From NCBI RefSeq assembly GCF_019112545.1, contig NW_025064886.1, positions 291,277 through 355,276 of the forward strand: DNA of 64,000 nt, read 5' to 3'. Numbering within the stretch: position 1 is the stretch's first letter; each line of letters opens with the position of its first letter. The DNA comes from Guyanagaster necrorhizus (lineage: Eukaryota > Basidiomycota > Agaricomycetes > Agaricales > Physalacriaceae). This document shows, piece after piece, positions 11,841 through 23,084 of the stretch. The notes under the pieces are model-generated. The model was not told the origin of the DNA. It saw nothing but the letters and a program-made list of their open reading frames with translations, and made no database searches. Made by a program: the position numbers and the translations under genes.

Positions 11841-13299
11841 TCACTTCGTAAGGGTAACCCATCCCACCAAGGTACCAACAAGAATACAGGAACCCCAGGT
11901 TCGCCACTTCGAACCCCCAGGCTCCCTGGAATTTGAGGGGGTCGGAGACTGCCGTCGAGGTATCGGCTTTTCCTGGTCCGAGTTGCTTTCCCTTGAAATA
12001 GACGCTGATTCTGTGTCATCTGGCCGGCCATGCACTACGTGCCTTGACGAGACCTCTACATTTGCCACGCCCCCAAAGAAGTCGGTTATCAGAGTTTTAT
12101 TCAAATGCCGGTGGAAAAGGTCATCTCGGACTCCAGGGTGCGACATGATTGCTTTCACATCGTATGAATCGAACTGCAACAGTCAGCTTCGCAAGCTACC
12201 AAAAAAGTGCGAGGAATTACCAAGTCAGCCATAGTCTTGCGACTAGTCTTATTGATTCCTTCCATGAATTCAAGGACGTGATGGGTGTAACTGTCAATGG
12301 TAGATACGCCGAGATCGTTGTCGTTTTTATACTATGTAACGCCGTTAAACCGACAAGAATTGGAAAAGCCACTGGACGCACCGAATATGAATTCTCTCCA
12401 ATTTGCGACGAACCCGTAGCGAAGATATAAGGAGAGTACAGTTTGGAATACATGCTGGTGGCTTGGCAAGTATCAATCATGAAGAAGATCTCATTATATC
12501 TGTGCCGAAGTCAGTGTCGCTTGCAGTTATATGCAGAACGGTGATATCACCTTTTCTTCTGATACATTTGTTCGAAAGCGTCTGCAATATCGTGTGCACT
12601 GATTTCTTCACTATCTTGAAATTTGAGAAATTCGTTGCCCCCGTGGCCAGTCATGTAAACGAAGATGTTTGAGCGGTCGTCCGTTAATAGACGCTTAGAC
12701 CGGGGAACAGAAGGTTCCATTCTGCCTGGGACAGTGAGTGAGATGAGCTCATGCGAAGGGCACAAGGTATTACCGGTCAAAACCCGAATGAAGTTCTCCA
12801 CCGTTACTTCGTAACCTCTATAATCCACCTCGATGTTGTCCCCATATAGGTCAAGATCCCGCCCGGGGTTTGCGAAGACATTGGCAGGAAACTTATTCCT
12901 TGAGTTACACGCAGCGTCGTCAGCCAACATAAGGATGATATTTGAGTCCGGTATTCCCAGTCGTTTCACAGTGCGGTACCTGTGTTAAATTATCAGCAAT
13001 GATTGCAATAGCTAACCTCAGTTCAGCATACATTCCGAGAGCATTAGCCATATGCTGCGGGTGCATTCGTTAATCCGCCTTAGTGGTCACAGAACGACTG
13101 CACACACACGATAATTGAACCAATACTTCGACGCACATACTAGGACTGCCCAGTTATTGGTATGTGTCAAACCAGTGGGCGTACTGTCCCCATTACTGGC
13201 AAAGAAATCAAGAATAATGTCCTCCTTCGAGCCAAATGCAGTCCAAGAGAAGCTGGAAAGAAACAAGAATAGGTGAAAGATGACGGACGAAAGCAACAT
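11841..13299 (-). CDS. GPI8: GPI-anchor transamidase catalytic subunit (peptidase C13)
   Basis: The cysteine protease-like subunit of the ER transamidase that attaches GPI anchors to proteins. The start ATG at 13299 gives a signal peptide ([19 protein letters not shown]). [18 protein letters not shown] opens the C13 domain. [17 protein letters not shown] and NKFPANVF follow, then the catalytic His in VYMTGHGG and the catalytic Cys in [25 protein letters not shown] and a C-terminal membrane segment ([15 protein letters not shown]) close the protein, with the stop at 11841. At least five exons join in frame and both catalytic residues are present. It is divergently arranged with the SAP30BP-like gene, 131 bp between start codons, suggesting a shared promoter. 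It lies inside the TUP1 head-to-head pair. Confidence 0.94.
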
Positions 13300-13430
13300 G
13301 GGATCAGGGGACTGGCTATTTTGGGCAATTTGGTACAAATTTCCATAGAGCCTCTGTGTATTGTCGGAGTTTGAAACACCTCTGACCTCTGAACTCCCAA
13401 AAATGCATGGTAAGGTAAACTTATACCTGA

Positions 13431-14550
13431 ATGTTGAGAATATACTCATCAAGCCAAGGTCTTGTTGCATACGACGATGACTCCCAGAGTGACTCGGAAG
13501 ACAAAATTATGTCTACAGTGAATAAACATGTGAGATTCTTTGTCGTCGCCCTTCTCCATATCCGTTTCCCTCTTTGCTGGCTACCGTTTCTGTCTTGGTC
13601 AGGATGTATCACTGAAGACAAACGTTAACAATTCAGACCGTAAGTGTTCTCTGAACTGTACGTGATTTTCATTGACCAGGAGACACAGCGCGGAAAGTTA
13701 CCAAGTCACAAATAATCATCAAACGTCCGGTAACGCAGCGCAAGAGCCATCCTAGAGCCCACGTATCAGGAGACATCAATGAATCGCCCACGATGACAGC
13801 CGTATCTGGACCATCAAGCAGCGCCAGCCAAGAGGCGTCTTCATCTCAGGCTCTCCATGATCCTGAAAATGACTTATCTTTGGTTCGACGCATCCTTCGG
13901 CTACCGCCACTGACGGGATTGGATGATTGGGGTATACCGCCCGATCCGACGGGTCCCTGTGATGCAGTCATAGAGGCATGTTGTTTTCTTTGTATTGATC
14001 AGCGGGCGTATTGACGTGTATTGCAGACAAAACTGGCACAGTTCCATGCGCTGAAAGACAATAGTAGCAACCCCAAGCACTTCAATGACTCACTCATGTC
14101 CAATCGTTCCTTTCGTAATCCTCATCTATACGCTAAACTCGTCGAGTTCGTGGATGTTGATGAGCGAATAACGAATTTTCCGAAAGAGGTCTGGGATCCT
14201 AATGATCTAGATGAGGAGTGGTTTGCTGATCGAATCGGTGCGTTTGCCTTCGAATGTATTGTCCAGGCAACTCTGTTCACAATGCTTCATTCTCTTCGCG
14301 CCCTTGTATCTGCCGTTGTTCAAATAATTTCTCGTACGTTTATTCTGCGAATCTACTTCTGGTGTCCGAAGCGGAGAAGCAGAAAGCTCGTTCGGAGCAA
14401 CAGTCGGCGGCTCAGTCGTCGTCGAAGCGCTCGCAGGTTGATTTCATCAGTTCAAGTAAGACTAAGGTGAAGGAACCACCGCAGCTTCCTAGATACAATC
14501 CGTACAGTAGTCATGGTCAGAGCAGTAAAAAGAAGAGTCGATGGGGATGA
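13431..14550 (+). CDS. SAP30-binding protein / HCNGP family protein
   Basis: A nuclear protein of the HCNGP family, whose animal member binds SAP30 of the Sin3-HDAC complex and is also linked to splicing. Exon 1 carries the acidic start [15 protein letters not shown]. Exon 2 begins [16 protein letters not shown] and runs to CDAVIE. The family core follows: [30 protein letters not shown], and [15 protein letters not shown]. The last exon gives [11 protein letters not shown] and a basic C-terminus ending SSKKKSRWG. The intron 13976-14026 starts with GC (GAG|GCATGT), since no GT donor keeps the frame. The last intron joins an ATC-G donor to CG at about 14372. The start at 13431 is the first ATG in frame, and an upstream exon is possible. 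A co-repressor-linked protein between two TUP1 copies is suggestive but may be coincidence. Confidence 0.85.
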
Positions 14551-15121
14551 TGAGGCTGTCATTGATATTCATTTAATCTCGATAAATTTCTGTTGTCTTT
14601 AAGCAGATACCGGCGATTATCCTACATACCGGATTGGTGGTGAATATTGAATTTCCGTGATGCGACAAACAAGCACAAAAAATTTACGCCTAATTCGTGC
14701 GAATCAATGTATGTGCAGCTCGTCGTGCGAGACGGAGGCTTGGGTAAGAACATATCGTTATTGGCGAACAGCATTCATTGTAGGGCGGCGATAACTCTGT
14801 TTTTTGCCGTGTTTCATACTGAACTTCACCGGAGTCCGGGATGGCCCGGCTCATCGCCATCAGTGACAATCTCTGTGCGGAATCTTTTTTTATTTTATTA
14901 TTCAAGCTTCTATACACAAACCGAGAATTACGAGACGGCGCCGAATCTGGAAGATACATGCAGTTGACAACGTTACTTGACATGGGCCTGGCCACGAAGA
15001 CATTGAAGACATTCGCTCACAATGAACCGAATACCGCTTCAGCATGATTGAATGTAGGGTCGCAAGGCTCCACGTCTGAAAGGGGTCTTTGTAAGATCCC
15101 AGGGATCATCATTGTTCCATT
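14551..15121. other. stretch without a supported gene
   Basis: The 3' flank of the SAP30BP-like gene. Overlapping frames of about 100 codons on both strands (14647-14995) show no family resemblance or consistent splice pattern. Confidence 0.4.
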
Positions 15122-15370
15122 TCAGCTTTCAAGTTCTTGCCCAATTAAAGATCCCTTGAATTTGTTGCGCCGAAGTGCCTGGGAGATCTGATTCAAGCTC
15201 AGAATAGGTCCAAATAAGGCTACCGGCGGCACATACTCGTGGAAATGTTCTACTATTTCTGGATGCTCGAATGTCCGGTACGACTTATAAGGAATCTGAT
15301 CAACCAGAAATCCCCACTTTTCGTCGTCACCGCCACCAGTGCTCGTCGTTAACGACGCCATCCAGCACAT
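15122..15370 (-). CDS. small hypothetical protein upstream of TUP1b
   Basis: An 82-codon frame with a real ATG at 15370, or an internal one at 15361 (MASLTT). The protein is soluble, with a mid-segment HPEIVEHFHEYVPPVALFGPI and a basic end. No family is recognised. Its start is only about 50 bp from the TUP1b start on the opposite strand, so it would sit in that promoter. It may be a chance frame. Confidence 0.3.
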   Translation of the reverse strand: MCWMASLTTSTGGGDDEKWGFLVDQIPYKSYRTFEHPEIVEHFHEYVPPVALFGPILSLNQISQALRRNKFKGSLIGQELES

Positions 15371-15419
15371 ATTCCAGTCACATCCGTTGTTGAAATTGAA
15401 GGAAAAAGGTCATAGGCGT

Positions 15420-18400
15420 ATGTCGTCCACGATTTACAATGTATGTCTCTTTTTTGCCTAGGCTAGGAAACAGCGAATCACCAACGGGCACGGCGGCGGG
15501 CTCGCCATCATCGTGATCTCCGTCAACAAGGTGGACTTCTTCATACGGCGCGTTCTTAAGAGCGTGGACATGCTCTGCAACTCAATCTCCCGGTGTCTCG
15601 CCGGACACGTGTGGTCCTGCCCTTCCTATTTCCCAGCCGGCTGTTTGTTTCTGTCTCTTTTTTCTAATGACTCTCCCCATGTTGCAGCACCGAAGTCTCC
15701 AGCCCTCAGGCCCTTCAGCTCCTGGCCCTAGCCAGCCGATCAATCCCAATCGTTTGAATGAATCCTTTGAAATCATCAGGCAGGAATTCGATCTGTTGGC
15801 GTCGGACCTAGGCGTCGCACGCACTCAGAGAGACGAGTTTGAGAATAAAGGTGCGTTTTCTTTTGTTCTATCCGCTCCCCGTGATGGATGGATACGCTGG
15901 GTGCTCTCTTACTGTGAAGCTCGATTGGAACAAGAAGTTCATGTACGTTGCTGCACATACTCTCAACTTTCATGCCCTCTTTCAGTAGAGTATGAGGGAT
16001 GGCTGCTTGTGCCTCAGTGAACAGCCTGAATCTTGCGTCGTCATTTCTATGCTCTGCATACGGAGTGGCTGTTTGTATGATCGGGCACCGAGTTCATTTT
16101 CTATTATTGTGCGTCTTCGAAAATCTGTTTACCAAATCGTCGGGCTCATGGTTTTGCCTAGTTAACCTCAGATCTCTTTATTCACAACATCTATCTATTT
16201 CTTTATCTGTACGTCACCGCTTTCAAGCCTCCGCAATGTCAGTATTGATGGGAATCCAAGGTCAACCTGTGCTCTGCTATGGGTGCATGTGTGAATATCC
16301 TCCGGCCATCGCCCGTGGTTCCATGCAGGTTTCGGCTTCCTCGTCACCGTGCCGTTTGCCGCCCCAAGAGTCAGCATATGGGTGTTGGCAGACTCTCCAC
16401 CGACGCCGTCCATCACGGGGTTCCAGTTATTCCATAGTTAACTGACGCTTCTTTTCACAGTGTCAGGACAAGTCAATGAGCTCAACATCATTCGGCAGTC
16501 GCTGTACGATCTCGAAGCCCAACACGGCAAAATTCGCAAACAATACGAAGAGGAACTTTCTCGAACCCGCGCCGAACTTCATGCATTGCGCCAAAACCTC
16601 CCTCCACACGCGACGACACCTCATCCTCAGGTAGCGTCGGTTCCCGGTCCTGCCACCATAGGTCCTGGCCGCCCTTTCGACCCTTTCTTCAACCGTCCTC
16701 GAGATAGCAGGGAAGGCCTATCCGACCCTCTCGATCGCGAAAGGGAGCGCGAACGAGATCGGTTGATGGAGCAGCGGGATGCGAAACGTCTGAAAGCTGA
16801 CCGAATGAAGCCAGAACGTGGAGGTATATCATTACCGCACCTCACGGTCCCAAAGTCTAATTTCTTGGCACCTATAGACATGTATAGCCCTTCGCTTCCC
16901 AATATGCCAAAATTACCTCCACCGGGCCAAACTATGTCTGGTCCAGGAATTCCGTCTATGCCAACTCAGGGATTACGTCCCCCGTCAGCCGCCGCGTCAC
17001 CTATGGTACTTGATCCACCGAATGTTTCGTCTGGATCCCTTCTGCCCACCAATACCAGCGGTACGGGGAGTTTTCTTGACGATATTGACCCACAAAATGT
17101 GCCTCAAGAGTTGAAGAAGGAGGGTAGTGACTGGTTTGCGCTTTTCAACCCCAAAGTGAAAAGAGTTTTAGACGTCAATCTGGTGCATACTCTGATGCAT
17201 GAGAGGTACGTCTAATCTGACTCCCTGGAGCCCGAATCTCGCTGTGATCGCCGTGTCGCTGATTTTCCTTCTTAAGCGTGGTGTGTTGTGTGCGCTTCTC
17301 GGCTGATGGCAAATATCTCGCGACCGGTTGTAATCGAACTGCCCAAATCTATGACACGAAGACCGGAGTAAAAACCTGGTACGTGTTATCTTCGTTCTTC
17401 TAACGTTATCTCACGTGTACTGTCAGCGTGCTCCTTGACGAAACCGTTGGCAAAGCGGGAGATCTTTATATCCGTAGCGTCTGCTTCAGTCCTGATGGGA
17501 AGTACTTGGCTACGGGTGCTGAAGATAAACAGATTCGAGTATGTCTCTGCCACCCCTCCGCATCTTTTCCATGGTATCAACTTTTCATAGATCTGGGATA
17601 TTGCTAAAAAGCGAATTCGCAACGTCTTCGATGGTCATCAACAAGAAATCTACTCGCTTGACTTTTCTCAAGATGGCCGACTGATCGTCTCAGGTTCGGG
17701 TGACAAAACTGCGCGAATTTGGGACATGACGGATGGCACGTCTAAGGTCCTTACCATCAATGACCCTGATTCGTTGAATAACGATGCGGGCGTGACGTCT
17801 GTAGCGATATCGCCAAGTGGTCAATTTGTTGCTGCAGGGAGCCTGGACACAGTAGTGCGGATATGGGATGTGGCCACGGGAACGTTGTTAGAGAGGTTGA
17901 GAGGTCATCGGGATAGCGTGTATAGTGTGGCGTTTACTCCTGACGGCAAGGGCTTGGTTAGCGGAAGTTTGGACAAGACGCTGAAGTACTGGGATGTCAG
18001 TGGCCTGAGTGCTTCTGGAGTCAAATCGAGGAAGGAAGGCGCGAACGGCGGTTCTGTAAATGGACCCGGTGTACTGGTGAGGAAGGAGAGCGATAAGGCG
18101 GGCAGCCAGTGCACGATGAACTTCACGGGACACAAGGTCTGTTACTTGCATAGATATTTCTATGATGTACTGACGTTTGGGCTCAGGATTATGTTCTTTC
18201 CGTGGCTGTTTCGCACGATGGTCAATGGGTCGTTTCGGGATCCAAAGATAGAGGGGTGCAATTTTGGAATGCCCAGACGGCTTTAGTGCAGTGTATGCTC
18301 CAAGGACACAAGAATTCTGGTAAGTTAAAGGGACATAAATTGCTCTCAGGTGCTCATTATTTTGTTTTAGTCATCTCGATAGATTTGAGTCCATCGGGAA

Positions 18401-18510
18401 GTGTTCTTGCAACTGGAAGTGGAGATTGGCAGGCTCGGATATGTGAATTCGGTTTCTCATTACCATTCGAGTTACTGACAAATATTCTAGGGAGTTATAC
18501 CACTAATTAA
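15420..18510 (+). CDS. TUP1: TUP1-type WD40 transcriptional co-repressor, copy b
   Basis: The second nuclear co-repressor of the Tup1 family in the window. Exon 1 (15420-15440) is 21 nt and encodes MSSTIYN. Intron 15441-15687 follows, then [14 protein letters not shown] and the tetramerisation segment [19 protein letters not shown]. An unusually long intron of about 610 nt precedes [21 protein letters not shown] Pro-rich linker, [15 protein letters not shown] and the WD40 propeller (about 17270-18500) follow, ending IWSYTTN with stop 18508-18510. Splice positions match copy a, including the tiny first exon and a final intron that splits the Trp codon of the last repeat. The pair therefore arose by duplication of an intron-containing gene. 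This copy has an extra Gly/Ser/Lys-rich loop of about 20 residues after YWDVSGL. All frames are open. Confidence 0.94.
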
Positions 18511-19097
18511 TATCGACATCACGTTTTCTCGCTATCGCTTATCTGCTGTATATTCTCTTCCTGCATGTCCATGTATGATGTACGACCTTTTACTTACCTT
18601 CTTGGTTTACCCACCGAGATAATTATCCCTTCCGCTTTCTTGTGATGATTTTCTATGGGGTAAAGAAAGGGAGTTGGCCTGTATTGGTAGAATGCGTCAA
18701 GATTTGTGAAATAATGTTTACAATAGAAGAAATCTTTGATACCTGTTTTTGGCCCCGGCCAGATAGGGACCTATAGGCATAAACAACTAACCATCATGCG
18801 ACTGCCGGTCTTGGCAACAACCTGTCATCCTTGACCTGGTCGTGATATCGTTTATCTGCTTTGTGTATCGCTGCGATATTCGTTTTCAATCTTCAGTGGG
18901 ATTGGACGATACTCATCAGGAAGAAGGGCCAAGCTTAGCGTCAGATAAGCGTGTTCCCTTGTACTCGTGACTTAAACGAGTTGAATTCATTTTCGCCCAC
19001 ACTATGATAACAAACGTGACTGATAATTCTAAAATCATGTCTGGAACGAGGCCTCCAGCTGGCAGATGATTCATCCATTACCTGCTCCCTCACTGCC
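18511..19097. other. intergenic, nothing recognised
   Basis: The region between TUP1b and the kinase-like gene. No open frame of useful length and no repeat was seen. Confidence 0.5.
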
Positions 19098-20607
19098 ATG
19101 CCGGTCAAGGTCGAAGGTCACACTACTGTACTATCCCCGGACGGAGCTAGGTGGGCAGTTGAAGCGCAAGACCTGCAGCGCTTTACGGCGCGGGGCTCGG
19201 ACGGGAATACTCACGGAAGGACCGATTACGAACAACCTGTCAAGAAAACCTTCAGTCGGCACTTGTTGGACTTGAAACATGGAAATATTGGGCCGCACCC
19301 GCACCAGATTCCCCCGTGGCCTTCATTGATGGTTCTTCCCCAGTTGGCCCCCTTCCACTGTGATGATCCCCTCGGTTCCGTACAGGCGAATACTGCAGAA
19401 GCGTGTCCTCAGCTTCTTATCGAATCTCAGGAGGCAGCGTCAAATTGGAATCGGCATGATGGAGGTGACCAGGTATGAAACCCATGTAGTCTTTGCCAAC
19501 TTTTGGTATGGCTAAAGCATGCGAGGCAGTTGTTTGGTCCCGCTGTGCAGTTTGCTCAGCAGCCAGAGATTGTCAAGCTAGAAGAACACGTTCCGCCTGA
19601 ATTGCTTCCCGAGCTTCTCTTAGTGGGGGACCCCGATGGGAAGACTGTCTTCTTACCGGAATATTCTTCTTCATCAAATATGAAGGTATACAAGCGAATC
19701 TTTCCCCGCCTTGGAGAGAACGCTATACACACCGATATTCATGGCACAATACACGCCACTCGGAAGCCACGGACTGCATATCTGGATCTCTCCTCTGCTA
19801 AAGACCTCGGGGCAGGTGCTGGGAGCCATTCCAAGGTTCTGCTCGGCAAACTTCGTCTACCTGAGCCTTTAGTAGCTCGATCATCGACTGGCCAATTCGA
19901 GGTAGCTGTCAAGCTGGCACGGTCCGATCACGAGTCACATAGCATGCTCCGAACTGAAGCTAAGCTCTATGATACATCTATCCCCCAATATCTTACTGGG
20001 GATTGGAGCGGGTTTCATTTCCTCGAGGATGCTGTCTATGACGGTGATGGTATAGTACCTGTGGCTGCTGTGGTCCCCAAGTTCTATGGGTTCTACATAT
20101 CGGTGCATCGAGATTACACGGGGCTGTTGAGTCCTATCCTTCTCATGGAAGAGTGCGGAATACCTATTAATGTGAAACGATTGACGCCTAAAGACAGGTA
20201 TGCGTGTTTAGTCGGTTATCAGATTAATAGATGCTTTATGATATGTTGCCATCCTTAGAGAACTCATATACTCGTTTGCAATCCGCATTCATCGATGTGG
20301 CGTATCTCAAGGCTCATTCTTCGATCGGAACGTGCTCGTACAGCCAGGGCCGTTAAGTGTCCCTCCGTCGCTGCGATCACCTTCTACTCCCAGCTTTCGG
20401 GTCATTGACTTTGGCAGGGGGGAGAGGCATGTGGACTTCTCGGAGAGGGAATGGAAGGCGATCTGTGAAGACGAGATGGTTGATGTCAAGGAAGCCATAT
20501 ACGGGGAATTAAAACGGATCACCAAAGACGTGCGTGGTGATGGCTCCGGAAAAAAGATTACCTTTGCACGAAAATACTGGTCTACGCACAAACCGATGTA
20601 TGCTTAG
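19098..20607 (+). CDS. kinase-like fold protein with substituted catalytic loop
   Basis: A homologue of basidiomycete-expanded kinase-like proteins. The start is the ATG at 19098 (MPVKVEGHTT). After an intron near 19475-19515 the second exon carries EEHVPPELLPELLLVGD. The beta-3 lysine (EVAVKLARSD), alpha-C glutamate (RTEAKLYD) and hinge (ILLMEECG) follow. The last intron (about 20198-20258) joins KDR to ELIYSFAIRIHRCG. The catalytic-loop region reads VSQGSFFDRNVLVQPGP, with SQGS where the other kinase-like gene in this window has HHGD. The Asn (RNV) and a VIDFGRGERH magnesium-loop motif are kept. The C-terminus is ARKYWSTHKPMYA. From memory, an HGS/QGS-type loop is common in this family, so loss of the catalytic Asp may be ancestral. 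Function is unknown, possibly a pseudokinase. Confidence 0.8.
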
Positions 20608-21180
20608 CGCTTGGGCTTGTATGCCCAACCTCGGCGATTTAGCCATGCGCCACGTCGGTATCAGGGCGCAGGCCACCTTTTTTGGCGATAGCTCCCACGA
20701 AGAGAGAGCGCTTTTGTTTCTTTTTCCGGTCTTCTCTTGTCTGCTGGTGCCTTGTGGTCCTGAGATCGTCGACCCTCAGGCGCAAATACTTCACTACTAA
20801 TCATTGTCAGACCCCTCTCCTCTTGTTCTTATGCTTGCTACCTTGATCAGCAAGTAATTGGTTCTCTTCAATGTACTGTCTTTCTGGCCCTGCATGGCAG
20901 TGTCATATGTGCGGCCACACTTGTGTTGCTTGGTGTGGCGCTGGCTCGCCGGGACATGATCCAATAATTGCCATAGTGATCCGTGTCTCATGTAGGCGCG
21001 TAACAGCTCCAAAAAGAAAACAAGCGTATAGAGGCGGTAGAGATATCATGGCTGTGATTGTCCCCAAGTGCTGTTGTTTTATTTTTTGTTTTTGTGGACA
21101 ATGGTCGCGGAAGCATCATGCTACATAAAAAGATTCGAGCTGGAGAGCATCCTACAACTTGCTATACTCAATTTATCCCC
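20608..21180. other. intergenic, nothing recognised
   Basis: Short frames on both strands (for example 20797-21012 minus) show no family features. Confidence 0.45.
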
Positions 21181-22273
21181 ATGGCTTCCTACCCTCTGCA
21201 ACGGCCCCAGTATGTGCGCACTCAATGATTACCAATTTTTTTCTGAGTGCTTTGACAGCAACGATGACCAGAGTCATCATCATCATCATCATCGGTCCCG
21301 GTATGTTATATCTTCCTCTCTCCAAGACCGGACTTTCATCCTTGGACAGCATCCCTGTCAGACGAAGGAATCCGGACCATCGGCATGTCAGGTTTAGCAG
21401 CGCCCCTAATATACAATGTGTTGACGAACTCGTTCAGCCTCCGCCGCCGCCTTACTCTGTGAGAGTAGTGTTTCCTCATGACCCGCGAAGCTCCCAGCGA
21501 AAGCGGAGCAAGCATCCACCTGTCCATCAAAGCCAAGGTCCTAATGCTAATGGAAGTTTTAACCGACCGGCGCCAATTGTACATCCTCCCAGACCACGCA
21601 GGCGGTTGACAAAACCTCCACCAGACACCTTCGTACAACTGCCGAGCACTGGTCCTCGACAGTCCCGTCCCAGTGACTGGAGAGCAGACTATCGACCTCG
21701 TCGACCCTGCGGCCAGGGCGGGTGTTGTTTGTCGTCATGTTTTTCACTCCTATGCTGTGAGCGACTTGCTGCCCCCTTCAAGGACCTAACTGAAATAAAT
21801 TAGCCTGCTTCCGTCCACGAAGCGTCACGCTTCATCCTATACTGTCTTGTGCTGTGCGTTCAATGTGCTACGACCTCCGGCAGAGCTATCATTCGATAAT
21901 ACTCTGGGGAAACCGCGTCCTAGATATAAATATCCTACATCAGCTAGCCGTTGACCCCTCGGTGAGCAAGATGCGCATTTTCCATCCTCTCCTTCCCTGG
22001 GAAATCACAGTCCGGGGGCACCGCGGACATGGTATCAGGATCATCGATGTCTTGCAACAGATTGAAAGTGCTTTGCATACTAATGTTCGGCGCCGTGATA
22101 TCGACAACGTGGAGATCACTTCTGACCACAGAGCAAGAATCAATCTGGCCTTCGGGAGGCGAGTAAGTGGGCAGGCCGTCCAAAGAGTTGATTTCCTGGA
22201 GCATGAGTGTATGTTCACGGGGCTACAGAAGGTCGCCGGTAGGTCATGGCGTATGGAGACGTCGCGCTTCTGA
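21181..22273 (+). CDS. DUF6699-type domain protein with Pro-rich N-terminus
   Basis: A likely member of a domain family widespread in Agaricomycetes, of unknown function. The proposed start is MASYPLQRPQY at 21181. Short exons follow, including one over a CAT-rich run encoding poly-His. A Pro/Arg-rich stretch comes next (ELVQPPPPPYSVRVVFPHD, RPRRPCGQGG). An intron of about 80 nt ending at 21803 leads to the domain: LHPILSC, YDLRQ, then MRIFHPLLPWEITV, GIRIIDVLQQIESAL, and VDFLEHECMFTGLQKV...W, stop at 22273. The pattern HP-L, DLR, PW-I-V, DVL-I-L and W matches my recollection of DUF6699. N-terminal exon boundaries are tentative. Confidence 0.55.
21272..21296 (+). repeat. CAT trinucleotide run
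   Basis: A short run of CAT triplets. In the frame proposed for the DUF6699-type gene it encodes consecutive histidines. The length could vary between strains. Confidence 0.8.
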
Positions 22274-22559
22274 CAACTGAGATTTCGCGCCTATACTACA
22301 CATGATGCTATACTTATCGTTGTTGTTTTGGGCATTTTATGATTGTCACGTTAAATAATGTTAGGATCACTTAACGACCAACTTTCGCCTTTCTTGTAAG
22401 CTGTGACTCTAGACGAAGGGGTGTACATACGTCCAAGTTACCCATGCACTTGAGAATTCTCTTATTTTGTTTTGTTATGGCTTCATTCATGGATTGAATC
22501 GATAGTCGTGAGGATAAAGTACGTTTCCTCCTCACTTCAACCTCTATAGCAGTAATGAT

Positions 22560-22950
22560 GTGTCAGCACGGGTGCCTCAAGACTCTGGAGTGGTCGGCCC
22601 ATGCCAGTAGGTTAAATGATACTTTCTCCGATACGCAGTGCCAGAGAGGGCATCATGACTCATGAAGGATACCTTCAAGTGACTTTAAGCGAGATTGTGA
22701 CTTGGAAAAGAAAGGCGTCCATGCTAACTCGCTTAGTCCAGGATATATTTATACTGAGTCCTTGAATTGCTTACGCTGGCACCCAATCAGTGTCAGGTTA
22801 ACTCACGTATTTTTGACCCTCAGCCTCATCTTCCGAGTGAGTATCAATCGCTGGTCACCTATACGGACTTTGTGCTGTCGTTCCTCTGGTGATCCAGCGG
22901 GTAGGTATCGAATTTATAAATTTACTCCCTTGCTGATCGTGGCACAATAG
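22560..22950 (+). pseudogene. remnant of a short-chain dehydrogenase/reductase
   Basis: The segment near 22700-22765 reads LEKKGVHANSLSPGYIYTES, the SDR block after the active-site helix (normally G-I-R-V-N-S-L-S-P-G-Y-I-T). The region upstream (22640-22690) only hints at a Y-x-x-x-K helix, and downstream there are fragments (SGDPAG) in shifted frames. No Rossmann glycine motif, start codon or C-terminus was found nearby. This looks like a decayed fragment. Confidence 0.4.
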
Positions 22951-23084
22951 TAAAATTGAGGTCAAAGAGTCTGGTAAGCAAGCACATGTATCAGCAGAGT
23001 AGAAGAAATTCAATTGTACATATTATACAATACATAGGTATACGTCCCAACCATGGCGTATAATCCTGTTGTATAATCCCAGCG

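Noticed and set aside
15440..15690. An open frame inside the first intron of TUP1b
   Set aside because: No start, no family match, and the intron boundaries are supported by copy a.
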